Part shown: positions 18,852-26,129 of the stretch, piece after piece
How the letters are laid out: each line of letters begins with the position of its first letter
Position numbering within the stretch: position 1 is the first letter of the stretch
The notes under the pieces: model-generated
What the model was told of the DNA's origin: nothing
Seen by the model: the letters and a program-made list of their open reading frames with translations, nothing else
Databases searched by the model: none
Position numbers and translations under genes: made by a program
NCBI RefSeq assembly: GCF_008330945.1
Contig: NZ_CP043488.1
Location: forward strand, 558,001 to 622,000
Direction: 5' to 3'
Length of the DNA stretch: 64,000 nucleotides
Source of the DNA: Labrys sp. KNU-23
Lineage (GTDB): Bacteria > Pseudomonadota > Alphaproteobacteria > Rhizobiales > Labraceae

Positions 18852-19679
18852 ATGCAATACCGGGTGGTCGATTGGACATGGGCTTACGACAACGCAGCGA
18901 ACATCCCGAAAAGCGAGGCGTGGCCGAATGCCTGGGTGGAGCCCGCCCGGGTGGCCCGCGACGCGCTGGTCGCCGACGATCGTGCACGGCTGGAGCTCGC
19001 TTATGGTAGCGATCTTCGCCAACGCTTCGACCTGTTCTATCCAAAAGGGAACCCGACGGGTCTGGTCGTCCTCGTCCATGGCGGATTTTGGATGGCGCTC
19101 GACAAGAGCTTCTGGTCGCATCTTGCTGGGGGACCGCTGGCGCATGGATATGCGGTGGCGATTCCCAGCTATCCGCTTGCTCCGGATGTGCGCATCTCCG
19201 ATATCACCAAATCAATCGGGCAGGCCATCGGTGCGGCCGCGGACATCGTGCCGGGACCGATCCGTCTGATCGGCCATTCCGCCGGCGGTCATCTTGTGAC
19301 GCGCATGATCAGCCTGACCACGCCGCTTCCCGGCGAACTGCAGAACCGGATTGCCGGCGCGGTCTCCGTATCAGGCCTGCACGACCTTCGGCCGCTGATG
19401 AACATCGCGCGTAATGCGACACTGAAGATCGACATGCGTGAGGCAAAAAGCGAGAGCCCGGCTCTGCTCGAGCCGTTGCCAGGAAGCCGGCTGATTTGCT
19501 GGGCAGGTGCGCGGGAGACCTCGGAATTCCTCCGACAGAACGCGCTGCTTGGTAATATCTGGCGCGGGCTCGGCATCGAAACGGATGTCGTCGAAGAACC
19601 GGACCGCCACCATTTCAACGTTCTGGATGGGCTCGCCGAGCCGGATCATGCGTTGACACGCGCTCTGTTTTCCATGTGA
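18852..19679 (+). CDS. Alpha/beta hydrolase, kynurenine-formamidase-like
   Basis: 275 aa. The oxyanion motif HGGFW and the nucleophile motif GHSAGGH (Ser143) are those of the KynB-like/BD-FAE branch of the esterases. The catalytic His is likely in EPDRHHFNVLDGL near the C-terminus. The usual substrate of close relatives is N-formylkynurenine, but no kynurenine pathway gene is nearby, so substrate is open. ATG 18852 is chosen from a longer open frame because AGAGAGA precedes it and because MQYRVVDWTWAYDN is a normal family start. Confidence 0.82.
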   Translation: MQYRVVDWTWAYDNAANIPKSEAWPNAWVEPARVARDALVADDRARLELAYGSDLRQRFDLFYPKGNPTGLVVLVHGGFWMALDKSFWSHLAGGPLAHGYAVAIPSYPLAPDVRISDITKSIGQAIGAAADIVPGPIRLIGHSAGGHLVTRMISLTTPLPGELQNRIAGAVSVSGLHDLRPLMNIARNATLKIDMREAKSESPALLEPLPGSRLICWAGARETSEFLRQNALLGNIWRGLGIETDVVEEPDRHHFNVLDGLAEPDHALTRALFSM

Positions 19680-19716
19680 AACGCCTGGTGCCTGGTCACG
19701 GTGGCCCAACCAGCCG

Positions 19717-20238
19717 ATGGTTCTTGACGCTGAACACTGGACCTGCCCTCGTCTATTCGACGAAGAAAACGGAGGTTGCGACGTAAGAAAGCCGGAGAGG
19801 CCCTCCGCCTATCCGGCGGCTGTCGCCCTCGCGGGACGTCCCGTCACGGAGCGGTCACGCGTGTTCGCCAATGGTCGACATTGCGTCGATATCATCAGCA
19901 TTAAACAAGGACGGCGCGCCATCTACGCCATAGGGCGACGGGGAAACGATCGAACCATGACATGCCTTGCGCTCCCCAGCGACGAGCATCCCGCCGTGCT
20001 CGCCACGGAGTACCAGTCCATCAGGCCGTCTCTGACGGACACCGAAGCCTTGCTTCTGGCGTGCCTTACCAACGTCCTGAACGAATTGCCGGCATGGCTT
20101 GACGGAGATTATGCGTCCGGCAGCTCAGTCGATTACGCAAGCTTCGCCATCAATTCCATGCTGCATGGTGCCGGCTTGCCTGCAATCACGCCTGATGCCC
20201 GTGCTTATGTACAGGCGATGACGGCGGGGAAGGCATAG
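19717..20238 (+). CDS. Hypothetical protein
   Basis: 173 aa, no family recognised. The composition is that of a soluble protein (for example YAIGRRGNDRTMTCLAL and TDTEALLLACLTNVLNELPAWLDGDY) and codon use is like the neighbours. There is no signal peptide or membrane segment. It starts 37 bases after the hydrolase stop on the same strand, but no clear ribosome site precedes the ATG, so a downstream start is possible. Confidence 0.5.
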   Translation: MVLDAEHWTCPRLFDEENGGCDVRKPERPSAYPAAVALAGRPVTERSRVFANGRHCVDIISIKQGRRAIYAIGRRGNDRTMTCLALPSDEHPAVLATEYQSIRPSLTDTEALLLACLTNVLNELPAWLDGDYASGSSVDYASFAINSMLHGAGLPAITPDARAYVQAMTAGKA

Positions 20239-20388
20239 GACACCCATGGCTGCGAGAATGCCCGCTGAGTAGCGCCGGCAAGATAATCGGACAGCGTTGC
20301 GGCGTCGGGAACCGACACCGGGGCGCGCAGCGGACGAAGTCATTCCTCCAGACTTGAGGGAATGGAGCCGGAATATCGGCGGCCAAGT

Positions 20389-20826
20389 CTAAGGTGCGAC
20401 CTCCACAGTAACTGCTGTCTTGTCCGGGGAGCTGAGAGATCCAGTGAAATTGGTTTGCAACCCGATATCGTCTGTACCTGTAAAGCCCGGATTTGGCTGA
20501 TACTTGACCGCGGTCATCGGTATCATTCTTGTGTTGCATTTGTAGAGATGGCTTGTCTTCGGGTAGGCGGGGTGGTCTTTGACATGAACAACGGTGGCGA
20601 CGCCATTCCGCGGAGGCACGGTGATCTTCACGGAAGGCGGCAGGTCATACATGACGCAATCATTGGCGACCTGATAGGCGCTGTACACCGTGAGGGACTG
20701 ATCTTTCTTCGTATGGCGAGTGACGGATGGGCCGACTCTCAAACCCTTCTCAAGTGGTTTATTGTCAGCACAGGCCCCTAAGACGCACGCCAATCCCAAC
20801 GGCAGTAGAATATAGGCCGACTTCAT
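20389..20826 (-). CDS. Small putative lipoprotein
   Basis: 145 aa. The N-terminus MKSAYILLPLGLACVLGAC is a lipoprotein signal with lipobox LGAC (Cys19). The mature part has Cys at VANDCVMYD and LYKCNTR, which could form a disulfide, and no known enzyme motif. It is monocistronic and its upstream side is a very AT-rich gap. Function unknown; probably membrane-anchored in the periplasm. Confidence 0.75.
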   Translation of the reverse strand: MKSAYILLPLGLACVLGACADNKPLEKGLRVGPSVTRHTKKDQSLTVYSAYQVANDCVMYDLPPSVKITVPPRNGVATVVHVKDHPAYPKTSHLYKCNTRMIPMTAVKYQPNPGFTGTDDIGLQTNFTGSLSSPDKTAVTVEVAP

Positions 20827-21186
20827 GACTTGATTTCCTCTCGCGGACGCTTCAGATAATCAACGACGAGGAGAAGATAAAATCAAGTTCAAAATAATTT
20901 TATTGTATATTATGTATTTTATATGAATAAAAAATTACCGCATCCATATAAATTTATATGAATCACGAATTTGTTCGTTTTTGTAGAAAAAAATGATTTT
21001 ATTTTAGAATTTATTGAGGTCGTAATTTTGAAATCAATTTATTCAATCGCAGGTATCCAATTTTTATTTGTATTTCTCACTCGTGAGTGTTGTCATCTGG
21101 CCACGTCACCTGGGTGATCAATCCGTAGATGAAGTTCTCAAATCGAGCGTTGAGTGATTCGCTGCCTGTCGGCAAGGAGTGATGTG
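20827..21186. other. AT-rich gap between the lipoprotein gene and IS remnants
   Basis: About 20870-21080 is strikingly AT-rich with runs of A and T, unlike the surrounding GC-rich DNA. No gene is seen. It holds the lipoprotein promoter and borders mobile-element DNA, so it may have arrived by transfer. Confidence 0.6.
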
Positions 21187-21408
21187 ATGGCTTGTTTTGA
21201 TCTGACAGATTTCGACTGGTTGGTGGTCCAGCCTTTGTTGCCGAAGAAGGTTTGTGTGCGCCGCGTGTGGATGACCGGCGCGTGTTGAACGACATCTTCT
21301 GGCGGTTGCGAACGGGAGCGCTGTACGCGGATGTTCGCGGGCGCTACGGACCAGCTGCGTGAACCACCTCAACCGCTGGCGGCATACCGGCAGATGCAGC
21401 CCATATTC
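21187..21408 (+). pseudogene. Remnant of an IS5-family (IS427-like) transposase
   Basis: ATG at 21187 opens MACFDLTDFDWLVVQPLLPK, the typical start of IS427-type transposases. The frame is lost after KK. Another frame continues PRVDDRRVLNDIFWRLRTGA and RGRYGPAA, and a third continues CVNHLNRWR. At least two frameshifts therefore break it. It ends next to the IS4 element and nothing beyond the N-terminal quarter is recognisable. Confidence 0.8.
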
Positions 21409-21419
21409 GGATCGGTTCC
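21409..21419. repeat. Left target-site duplication of the IS4 element
   Basis: GGATCGGTTCC at 21409-21419 is repeated exactly at 22693-22703, immediately outside the element's other end. An 11-bp duplication is within the range for the IS4 family. Confidence 0.9.
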
Positions 21420-22692
21420 ACGGCTGTCCGGTTTAGATTTAGTGGACAAGGCGCACGGTGTTGATTCTACTCGTGTTCAGGACGTTGGCGCGTCACCTGG
21501 ACACGAGAGTGGAGCAACACCGTGCGGCACCACAATAGCGTTTTCCACGATCTGGTGAAGCGAGTTCCGTGGGCGAAGTTCGATCGGCTTGTGGTTGCGC
21601 ACAAGGCCGATCATCGGATCCGCCGTCTGTCGACCAAGAGCCAGTTTCTGGCGCTGCTGTACGGGCAGTTGGCTGGCGCGGTCAGTCTGCGCGACGTCGA
21701 GTGCGGGCTCAGGAGCCACGCCGACCGTCTCTACCATGTCGGCGGGGTGACGGTGCCACGATCCACTTTGGCCGATGCCAACAGCACTCGGCCGAGCGCG
21801 GTGTTCAGCGAACTGTTCGCCCAGATGGTGGCCCAGGCCCAGCGGGGCCTGCGTCGGGCGGTGGGCGATGCCGTCTATCTGATCGATTCCACCGGGATCC
21901 GGCTCAGCGGGCTGGGCAGCCAATGGGCGCGCTTTTCGGCAAAGACCTGCGGCGCCAAGGTCCATGTGGTCTATGATCCCGATGCCGACCGGCCAATCTA
22001 TGCGGCCGTGACGGCGGCCAACGTCAATGATATCACCCCGGCCCAGGCCATGCCGATCGAGGCCGGCGCCACCTATGTGTTCGATCTGGGTTATTATGAT
22101 TATAGCTGGTGGGCTCAGATGGACCGGGCCGGCTGTCGCATCGTCACGCGCTTCAAGACCCGTACGCGCCTGACCGTCACGGCCGAACTGGCTGTGCCGG
22201 AGGAGGATGGTGCCATCCTGTCCGACCGCATCGGCCTCCTGCCGTCACGCCAGGCCAAGAGCCGCAAGAACCCGTTCCAGGCCCCTGTCCGCGAGATCCG
22301 CCTCAAGACCCCGACAGGCAAGGTGCTGCGCATCCTGTCCAACGATCTTGACACCAGCGCCCAGGAGATCGCCGACCTCTACAAACGGCGCTGGGCTATC
22401 GAGCTGTTCTTTCGATGGGTCAAGCAAACCCTGAAGATCCGCCACTTTCTCGGCACCAGCGAGAACGCCGTGCGCATCCAGATCGCCGTCGCCCTCATCG
22501 CCTTCCTGCTCCTGCGCCTGGCACAGGCTGCTCAAAAGGCCGTCCAAAGCCCCCTCGCTTTCGCCAGATTGGTTCGCGCCAATCTCATGCATCGACGCCG
22601 TATCGACAAACTCATCACAGGCCCGCCGCCACCGCCTCCTCCGTCACCTCAGATGGTGCTGCAATGGAACTGAAACTTAACCGGACAGCCGT
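21420..22692 (+). mobile_element. Complete IS4-family insertion sequence, 1273 bp
   Basis: Imperfect terminal inverted repeats begin ACGGCTGTCCGGTT at both ends; the outer 14 bases match exactly and most of the next 10 also match. The element is bordered by the 11-bp direct repeat GGATCGGTTCC. It holds one intact transposase gene reading left to right. An intact target duplication and an intact gene suggest a fairly recent insertion that may still be mobile. Confidence 0.92.
21522..22673 (+). CDS. IS4-family transposase
   Basis: 383 aa DDE transposase. The N-terminus (HNSVFHDLVKRVPWAKFD) matches the DUF4372 domain of the IS4 family. Catalytic Asp residues are likely in YLIDSTGIRL and YVFDLGYYDY. 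The YREK signature of IS4 is complete in YKRRWAIELFFRWVK (Tyr, Arg, Glu, Lys at the canonical spacing). The start is GTG 21522 with GGAG 7 bases upstream. The gene is intact and fills the element. Confidence 0.95.
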   Translation: MRHHNSVFHDLVKRVPWAKFDRLVVAHKADHRIRRLSTKSQFLALLYGQLAGAVSLRDVECGLRSHADRLYHVGGVTVPRSTLADANSTRPSAVFSELFAQMVAQAQRGLRRAVGDAVYLIDSTGIRLSGLGSQWARFSAKTCGAKVHVVYDPDADRPIYAAVTAANVNDITPAQAMPIEAGATYVFDLGYYDYSWWAQMDRAGCRIVTRFKTRTRLTVTAELAVPEEDGAILSDRIGLLPSRQAKSRKNPFQAPVREIRLKTPTGKVLRILSNDLDTSAQEIADLYKRRWAIELFFRWVKQTLKIRHFLGTSENAVRIQIAVALIAFLLLRLAQAAQKAVQSPLAFARLVRANLMHRRRIDKLITGPPPPPPPSPQMVLQWN

Positions 22693-22703
22693 GGATCGGT
22701 TCC
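22693..22703. repeat. Right target-site duplication of the IS4 element
   Basis: Exact copy of the 11-bp sequence found at 21409-21419, abutting the right inverted repeat. Confidence 0.9.
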
Positions 22704-22863
22704 GGATGTATTGCGCCGCTCAGCCGGATTTCACCGGCGGGCCTATGAGTTTCCATGCTGCTCGGCTCCACTACCTCGCAGGTAGTTGGGCGGCCCTCGC
22801 CAACTGGCTTTACTTCCCCTCGACGCGAACGCCCCCGTTCGCTGGAAATGAAGAGGAGCCAAC

Positions 22864-23412
22864 ATGCCATCCTATCCCATCCACACCGTTGCCACCGCCC
22901 CTGAGGAGGCCCGGCCGGTTCTCGACGAGCTCGCCAAAACCTTTGGCGTGATCCCCAACATCGCAGGTGCGATGGCGAACTCGCCGGCGCTGATCAAGGC
23001 ATTTGTCGGCCTGTTCCAGCAGGTTCATTCCGGTACGTTCACCGAGGCGGAGATCCAGACCCTGCTGCTGACCAATGCGGTCACCAATTCCTGCGATTGG
23101 GCGGTGGCATTTCACACCATGCTGGCCTTGAAAGAGGGACTTGTACCCGCTGATGTCGAGGCGGTCCGCGGGCGCGGGGTTCCCGCGGATATGAGGCTGG
23201 CTGCGTTGTCCGGCCTGGCGCGGAAGCTGATCGAGAGGCGCGGCCATGTGAGCGAAGACGATCTCCAAACCTGCATCGCCGCCGGATTCCGTGGGGAGCA
23301 GGTGTTGGAGGTGCTGGCCGTGACGGCGGCCTCGACCATCACCAATTATGTCGGCACCATTGCCCAGCCGCCACTCGAAGGCTTCTTGCGGTCGCATGCC
23401 TGGCGAGCCTGA
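22864..23412 (+). CDS. Carboxymuconolactone decarboxylase/AhpD-like protein lacking the CxxC pair
   Basis: 182 aa, all-helical fold of the AhpD-like superfamily (FGVIPNIAGAMANSPALIKAF, then the active-site helix). In peroxidase-active members that helix reads CxxCxxxH. Here it is NSCDWAVAFH: the first Cys and the His are kept, but the second, peroxidatic Cys is Ala. Peroxidase chemistry of the AhpD kind is therefore doubtful. GAGGAG precedes the ATG. The regulator gene starts 75 bases downstream on the same strand. Confidence 0.85.
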   Translation: MPSYPIHTVATAPEEARPVLDELAKTFGVIPNIAGAMANSPALIKAFVGLFQQVHSGTFTEAEIQTLLLTNAVTNSCDWAVAFHTMLALKEGLVPADVEAVRGRGVPADMRLAALSGLARKLIERRGHVSEDDLQTCIAAGFRGEQVLEVLAVTAASTITNYVGTIAQPPLEGFLRSHAWRA

Positions 23413-23487
23413 CCGACCATGTCGCCGACGCCGTGCCCTTGGGCACGGCGCTCTCCCGTCCAACGACGTTTCCGAAAGGGCGCGGCC

Positions 23488-24327
23488 ATGTCCACGCAGG
23501 ATACGATAGCCATGCCGCGGGGCGGCCAGGTGGGCGCCCTGCTGCGCCATTGGCGCGATTTGCGCCGAAAGAGCCAATTGGAACTGTCATTCGACACGGG
23601 CGTGTCCCAGCGGCATCTCAGTTTCATCGAGGTTGGCCGCACGGTGCCCAGCCGTCAGATGCTGATCGACCTCGCCACCGCTCTGGACATGCCCTTGCGC
23701 GATCGAAACACGCTGCTGCTGGCTGGCGGTTACGCGCCCATCTATCGCGACGGCGCCTGGGATGGTTCGGAGATGCGCAGCATCACCAAGGCCCTGGAGC
23801 GCATGCTGCATCAGCACGAACCATTTCCTGCCCTGGTGATGGATCGCTATTGGAACGTGCTCATGACGAACCGATCTGCGCCGCGCCTCTTCAGTCGGTT
23901 CGCGGACCTGTCCGTGCGCAAGGCGCCGCGCAACCTGCTGCATCTGGTCTTTGACCCACATGGCCTGCGCCCCTTCATCGCCGATTGGCCGGCTGTGGCG
24001 CAAAGTCTGATCCAGCGTGTTTATCGCGAAGCCGTGGGACGCGTCATCGACGACAGGAGCGGGGAATTGCTGGCGGCGCTCCTGGCCTATCCGGATGTCG
24101 AGCCCGCCTGGATCTCGCCCGAGGCGGCAACCCCCCAGGCTGCGATGCCGGTCATCCCGATCGGCCTCGTCAAGGACGGCAGGGTGCTCAACTATTTTTC
24201 CATGGTCACCACCGTTGGCACGCCCCAGGCGATCGCAGCCCAGGAACTGCGTATCGAGTGCATGTTCCCGGCAGACGAAGCAAGCGAGGCCTTCCATATC
24301 GAGATCCTCCGGGAGAGGCCGTCATAG
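23488..24327 (+). CDS. XRE-family regulator with MmyB-like ligand-binding domain
   Basis: 279 aa. An N-terminal helix-turn-helix covers about 10-70 (LLRHWRDLRRKSQLELSFD, VSQRHLSFIEVGRTVPS). The rest (about 100-270) is the MmyB-like domain that binds a ligand, perhaps a fatty acid (VMDRYWNVLMTN, NLLHLVFDPHGLRPFI). ATG 23488 is chosen because GAAAGGG lies 8 bases before it, although the frame is open from 23419. It probably controls the AhpD-like gene just upstream; in many genomes this regulator type sits beside a single oxidoreductase it controls. Confidence 0.9.
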   Translation: MSTQDTIAMPRGGQVGALLRHWRDLRRKSQLELSFDTGVSQRHLSFIEVGRTVPSRQMLIDLATALDMPLRDRNTLLLAGGYAPIYRDGAWDGSEMRSITKALERMLHQHEPFPALVMDRYWNVLMTNRSAPRLFSRFADLSVRKAPRNLLHLVFDPHGLRPFIADWPAVAQSLIQRVYREAVGRVIDDRSGELLAALLAYPDVEPAWISPEAATPQAAMPVIPIGLVKDGRVLNYFSMVTTVGTPQAIAAQELRIECMFPADEASEAFHIEILRERPS

Positions 24328-24338
24328 GCAGGGGGACG

Positions 24339-24361
24339 GAAGGCTGTCTCGATCAGCCTTC
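24339..24361. terminator. Hairpin between convergent genes
   Basis: Stem GAAGGCTG (24339-24346) with CAGCCTTC (24354-24361) and a 7-base loop, in the 25-base gap between the XRE gene and acdS. It overlaps the acdS stop codon and can serve as a bidirectional terminator. Confidence 0.6.
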
Positions 24362-25372
24362 GCGATAATAGTAGCTGTAGCCGTTCAAGGCCGGCGCACC
24401 GCCGAGATGGGCGTAGAGCACGCGCGACCCGTCGGGGAAGAAGCCCTTGCGCGTGAGATCGATCAGCCCCTGCATCGACTTGCCCTCATAGACCGGGTCC
24501 GTCATCATCGCCTCGGTACAGGCGGCGAGCCGGATCGCCTCGTTGGTCTCTTCCGACGGCACGCCGTAGGCCGGATAGGCATAGTCCGGGTTGATGATGA
24601 TTTCATGCTCGCCGATCTTGCGGCCGAGCCCGACCAGTTCGGCAGTGTTGTCGACGATGGTGCGCACCTGCGCCCGGGTTTGCTCGAGAGTGCCTGAAGC
24701 ATCGATGCCGATCACGCGATCGGCGCGCCCCTGCGCGGCAAAGCCGACGATCATGCCGCCCTGGGTCGAGCCGGTGACGACGCAAACCACGACATAGTCG
24801 AATTTGAAGCCAAGCTCCGTCTCCTGCTTGGCGACCTCCTCGGCGAAGCCGACATAGCCGAGGGCGCCGAACTTGTGCACCGACGCACCGGCCGGGATCG
24901 GATAGGGTTTGCCGCCGGCGGCCTCGACCGATTGGATCGCATCCTGCCAGCTCTTGCGGATGCCGATGTCGAAGCCGTCATCGACGAGCCGGCAATCGGC
25001 CCCCATCAACCGCGTCATCAGGATGTTGCCGACCCGGTCATAGACGGCGTCGTAATGCGGCACCCATTTTTCCTGGATGACCACGCATTTCATGCCGATC
25101 TTGGCGGCGGTCGCCGCCACCATGCGCGTATGGTTGGACTGGACACCGCCGATCGACACCAGCGTGTCCGCCCCCGAGGCGATGGCATCCGGCACGATAT
25201 ATTCAAGCTTCCTGAGCTTGTTGCCGCCCATGGCAAGGCCGGAGTTGCAATCATCGCGCTTGGCATAGATCTGAACCTTGCCGCCAAGCGCCTTGGTCAG
25301 ACGCGGCAGATGCTCGATCGGCGTTGGACCAAACGTAAGCGGATAGCGCTCGAATTTTTCCAGAAGGGACAT
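24353..25372 (-). CDS. acdS: 1-aminocyclopropane-1-carboxylate (ACC) deaminase
   Basis: PLP enzyme that cleaves ACC, the plant ethylene precursor, to 2-oxobutyrate and ammonia; cytoplasmic. At 339 aa it is full length for AcdS and aligns with the Pseudomonas enzyme from [10 protein letters not shown] to [11 protein letters not shown]. The PLP lysine is Lys52 in [10 protein letters not shown]; Ser79 in IGGVQSN is the usual substrate-activating serine; [10 protein letters not shown] carries the Tyr-Glu pair that separates AcdS from D-cysteine desulfhydrase. The divergent Lrp-type gene at 25511 is the expected activator AcdR. This points to a plant-associated or soil lifestyle. Confidence 0.95.
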   Translation of the reverse strand: MSLLEKFERYPLTFGPTPIEHLPRLTKALGGKVQIYAKRDDCNSGLAMGGNKLRKLEYIVPDAIASGADTLVSIGGVQSNHTRMVAATAAKIGMKCVVIQEKWVPHYDAVYDRVGNILMTRLMGADCRLVDDGFDIGIRKSWQDAIQSVEAAGGKPYPIPAGASVHKFGALGYVGFAEEVAKQETELGFKFDYVVVCVVTGSTQGGMIVGFAAQGRADRVIGIDASGTLEQTRAQVRTIVDNTAELVGLGRKIGEHEIIINPDYAYPAYGVPSEETNEAIRLAACTEAMMTDPVYEGKSMQGLIDLTRKGFFPDGSRVLYAHLGGAPALNGYSYYYREG

Positions 25373-25510
25373 CGGACTGGCTCCATGAGACAGGAACGGA
25401 GCCTAGTCGAAAAGCCCTGAAGGGTGCTTTCGAATTTCGCCATCGTCTTTCATAAAAGATCGGTTTTGATTGTCAGCAAGATACAAATAATCTCATCGAG
25501 AAGGATTAAA
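25373..25510. promoter_or_regulatory. acdS-acdR divergent control region
   Basis: 138 bases between the two start codons. A short dyad TCTTT-CATA-AAAGA lies at 25446-25459 in an AT-rich stretch and is a candidate AcdR (Lrp-type) site. In characterised systems AcdR binds an Lrp box between acdR and acdS and activates acdS when ACC is present. The exact site here is inference. Confidence 0.5.
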
Positions 25511-25987
25511 ATGAAAGAACCTTTCATCGTCGACCTCGATCGCATCGACATCAACATATTGCGGGCCCTCCACGCCGATGGGCGGCTGAGCAATGCCGAG
25601 CTTGCGATACGTGTGAATGTCAGCCCGGCCACCTGCCACAGGCGTACGCAACGTCTGTTTGACGAGGGCTACATCACCGGTGTTCGTGCCGAGGTTGCTG
25701 CCGCCTCGGTCGGCCTGGGCGCCCTGGTGATGGTCGGCGTGGTGCTCGACCGCTCGACCCCCGAAAGTTTCGCTGCATTCGAGGCGGCGGTGCTCAAGCT
25801 CAAGGAGGTTCTGGACTGCAACCTCGTGGCGGGCGATTTCGACTATCTGCTGAAGATTCGCGTCAGCGACATGGCGGATTTCAACAAGCTGCATGGGCAA
25901 AAACTGATCGCATTGCCAGGGGTCAGGCAGACCCGCACCTTCTTCGTCATGAAGCAGGTCAAGGACAATGCGCGCCTGCCGTTCTGA
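25511..25987 (+). CDS. acdR: Lrp/AsnC-family regulator, probable activator of acdS
   Basis: 158 aa. Helix-turn-helix at about 10-60 (LDRIDINILRALHADGRLSNAELAIRV, SPATCHRRTQRL), then the RAM/ligand-binding domain (VMVGVVLDR, LDCNLVAGDFDYLLKIRV). ATG 25511 has AAGGA 6 bases upstream and is preferred over the longer open frame from 25424. Divergent placement next to acdS is the standard acdR arrangement in proteobacteria. Confidence 0.9.
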   Translation: MKEPFIVDLDRIDINILRALHADGRLSNAELAIRVNVSPATCHRRTQRLFDEGYITGVRAEVAAASVGLGALVMVGVVLDRSTPESFAAFEAAVLKLKEVLDCNLVAGDFDYLLKIRVSDMADFNKLHGQKLIALPGVRQTRTFFVMKQVKDNARLPF

Positions 25988-26129
25988 TCGAAGAACTCCT
26001 TGCCGGTCTTCACTGGCCAAATGCATGCGGATGGCGCATCTGGCATTGCCCAATCAGGCCGCTGGAAGAGACAAGTCAATTCCGGCTATAGAAGGCGGCG
26101 GGGCTCAAGCAATCGATCGACTGCGGGAA

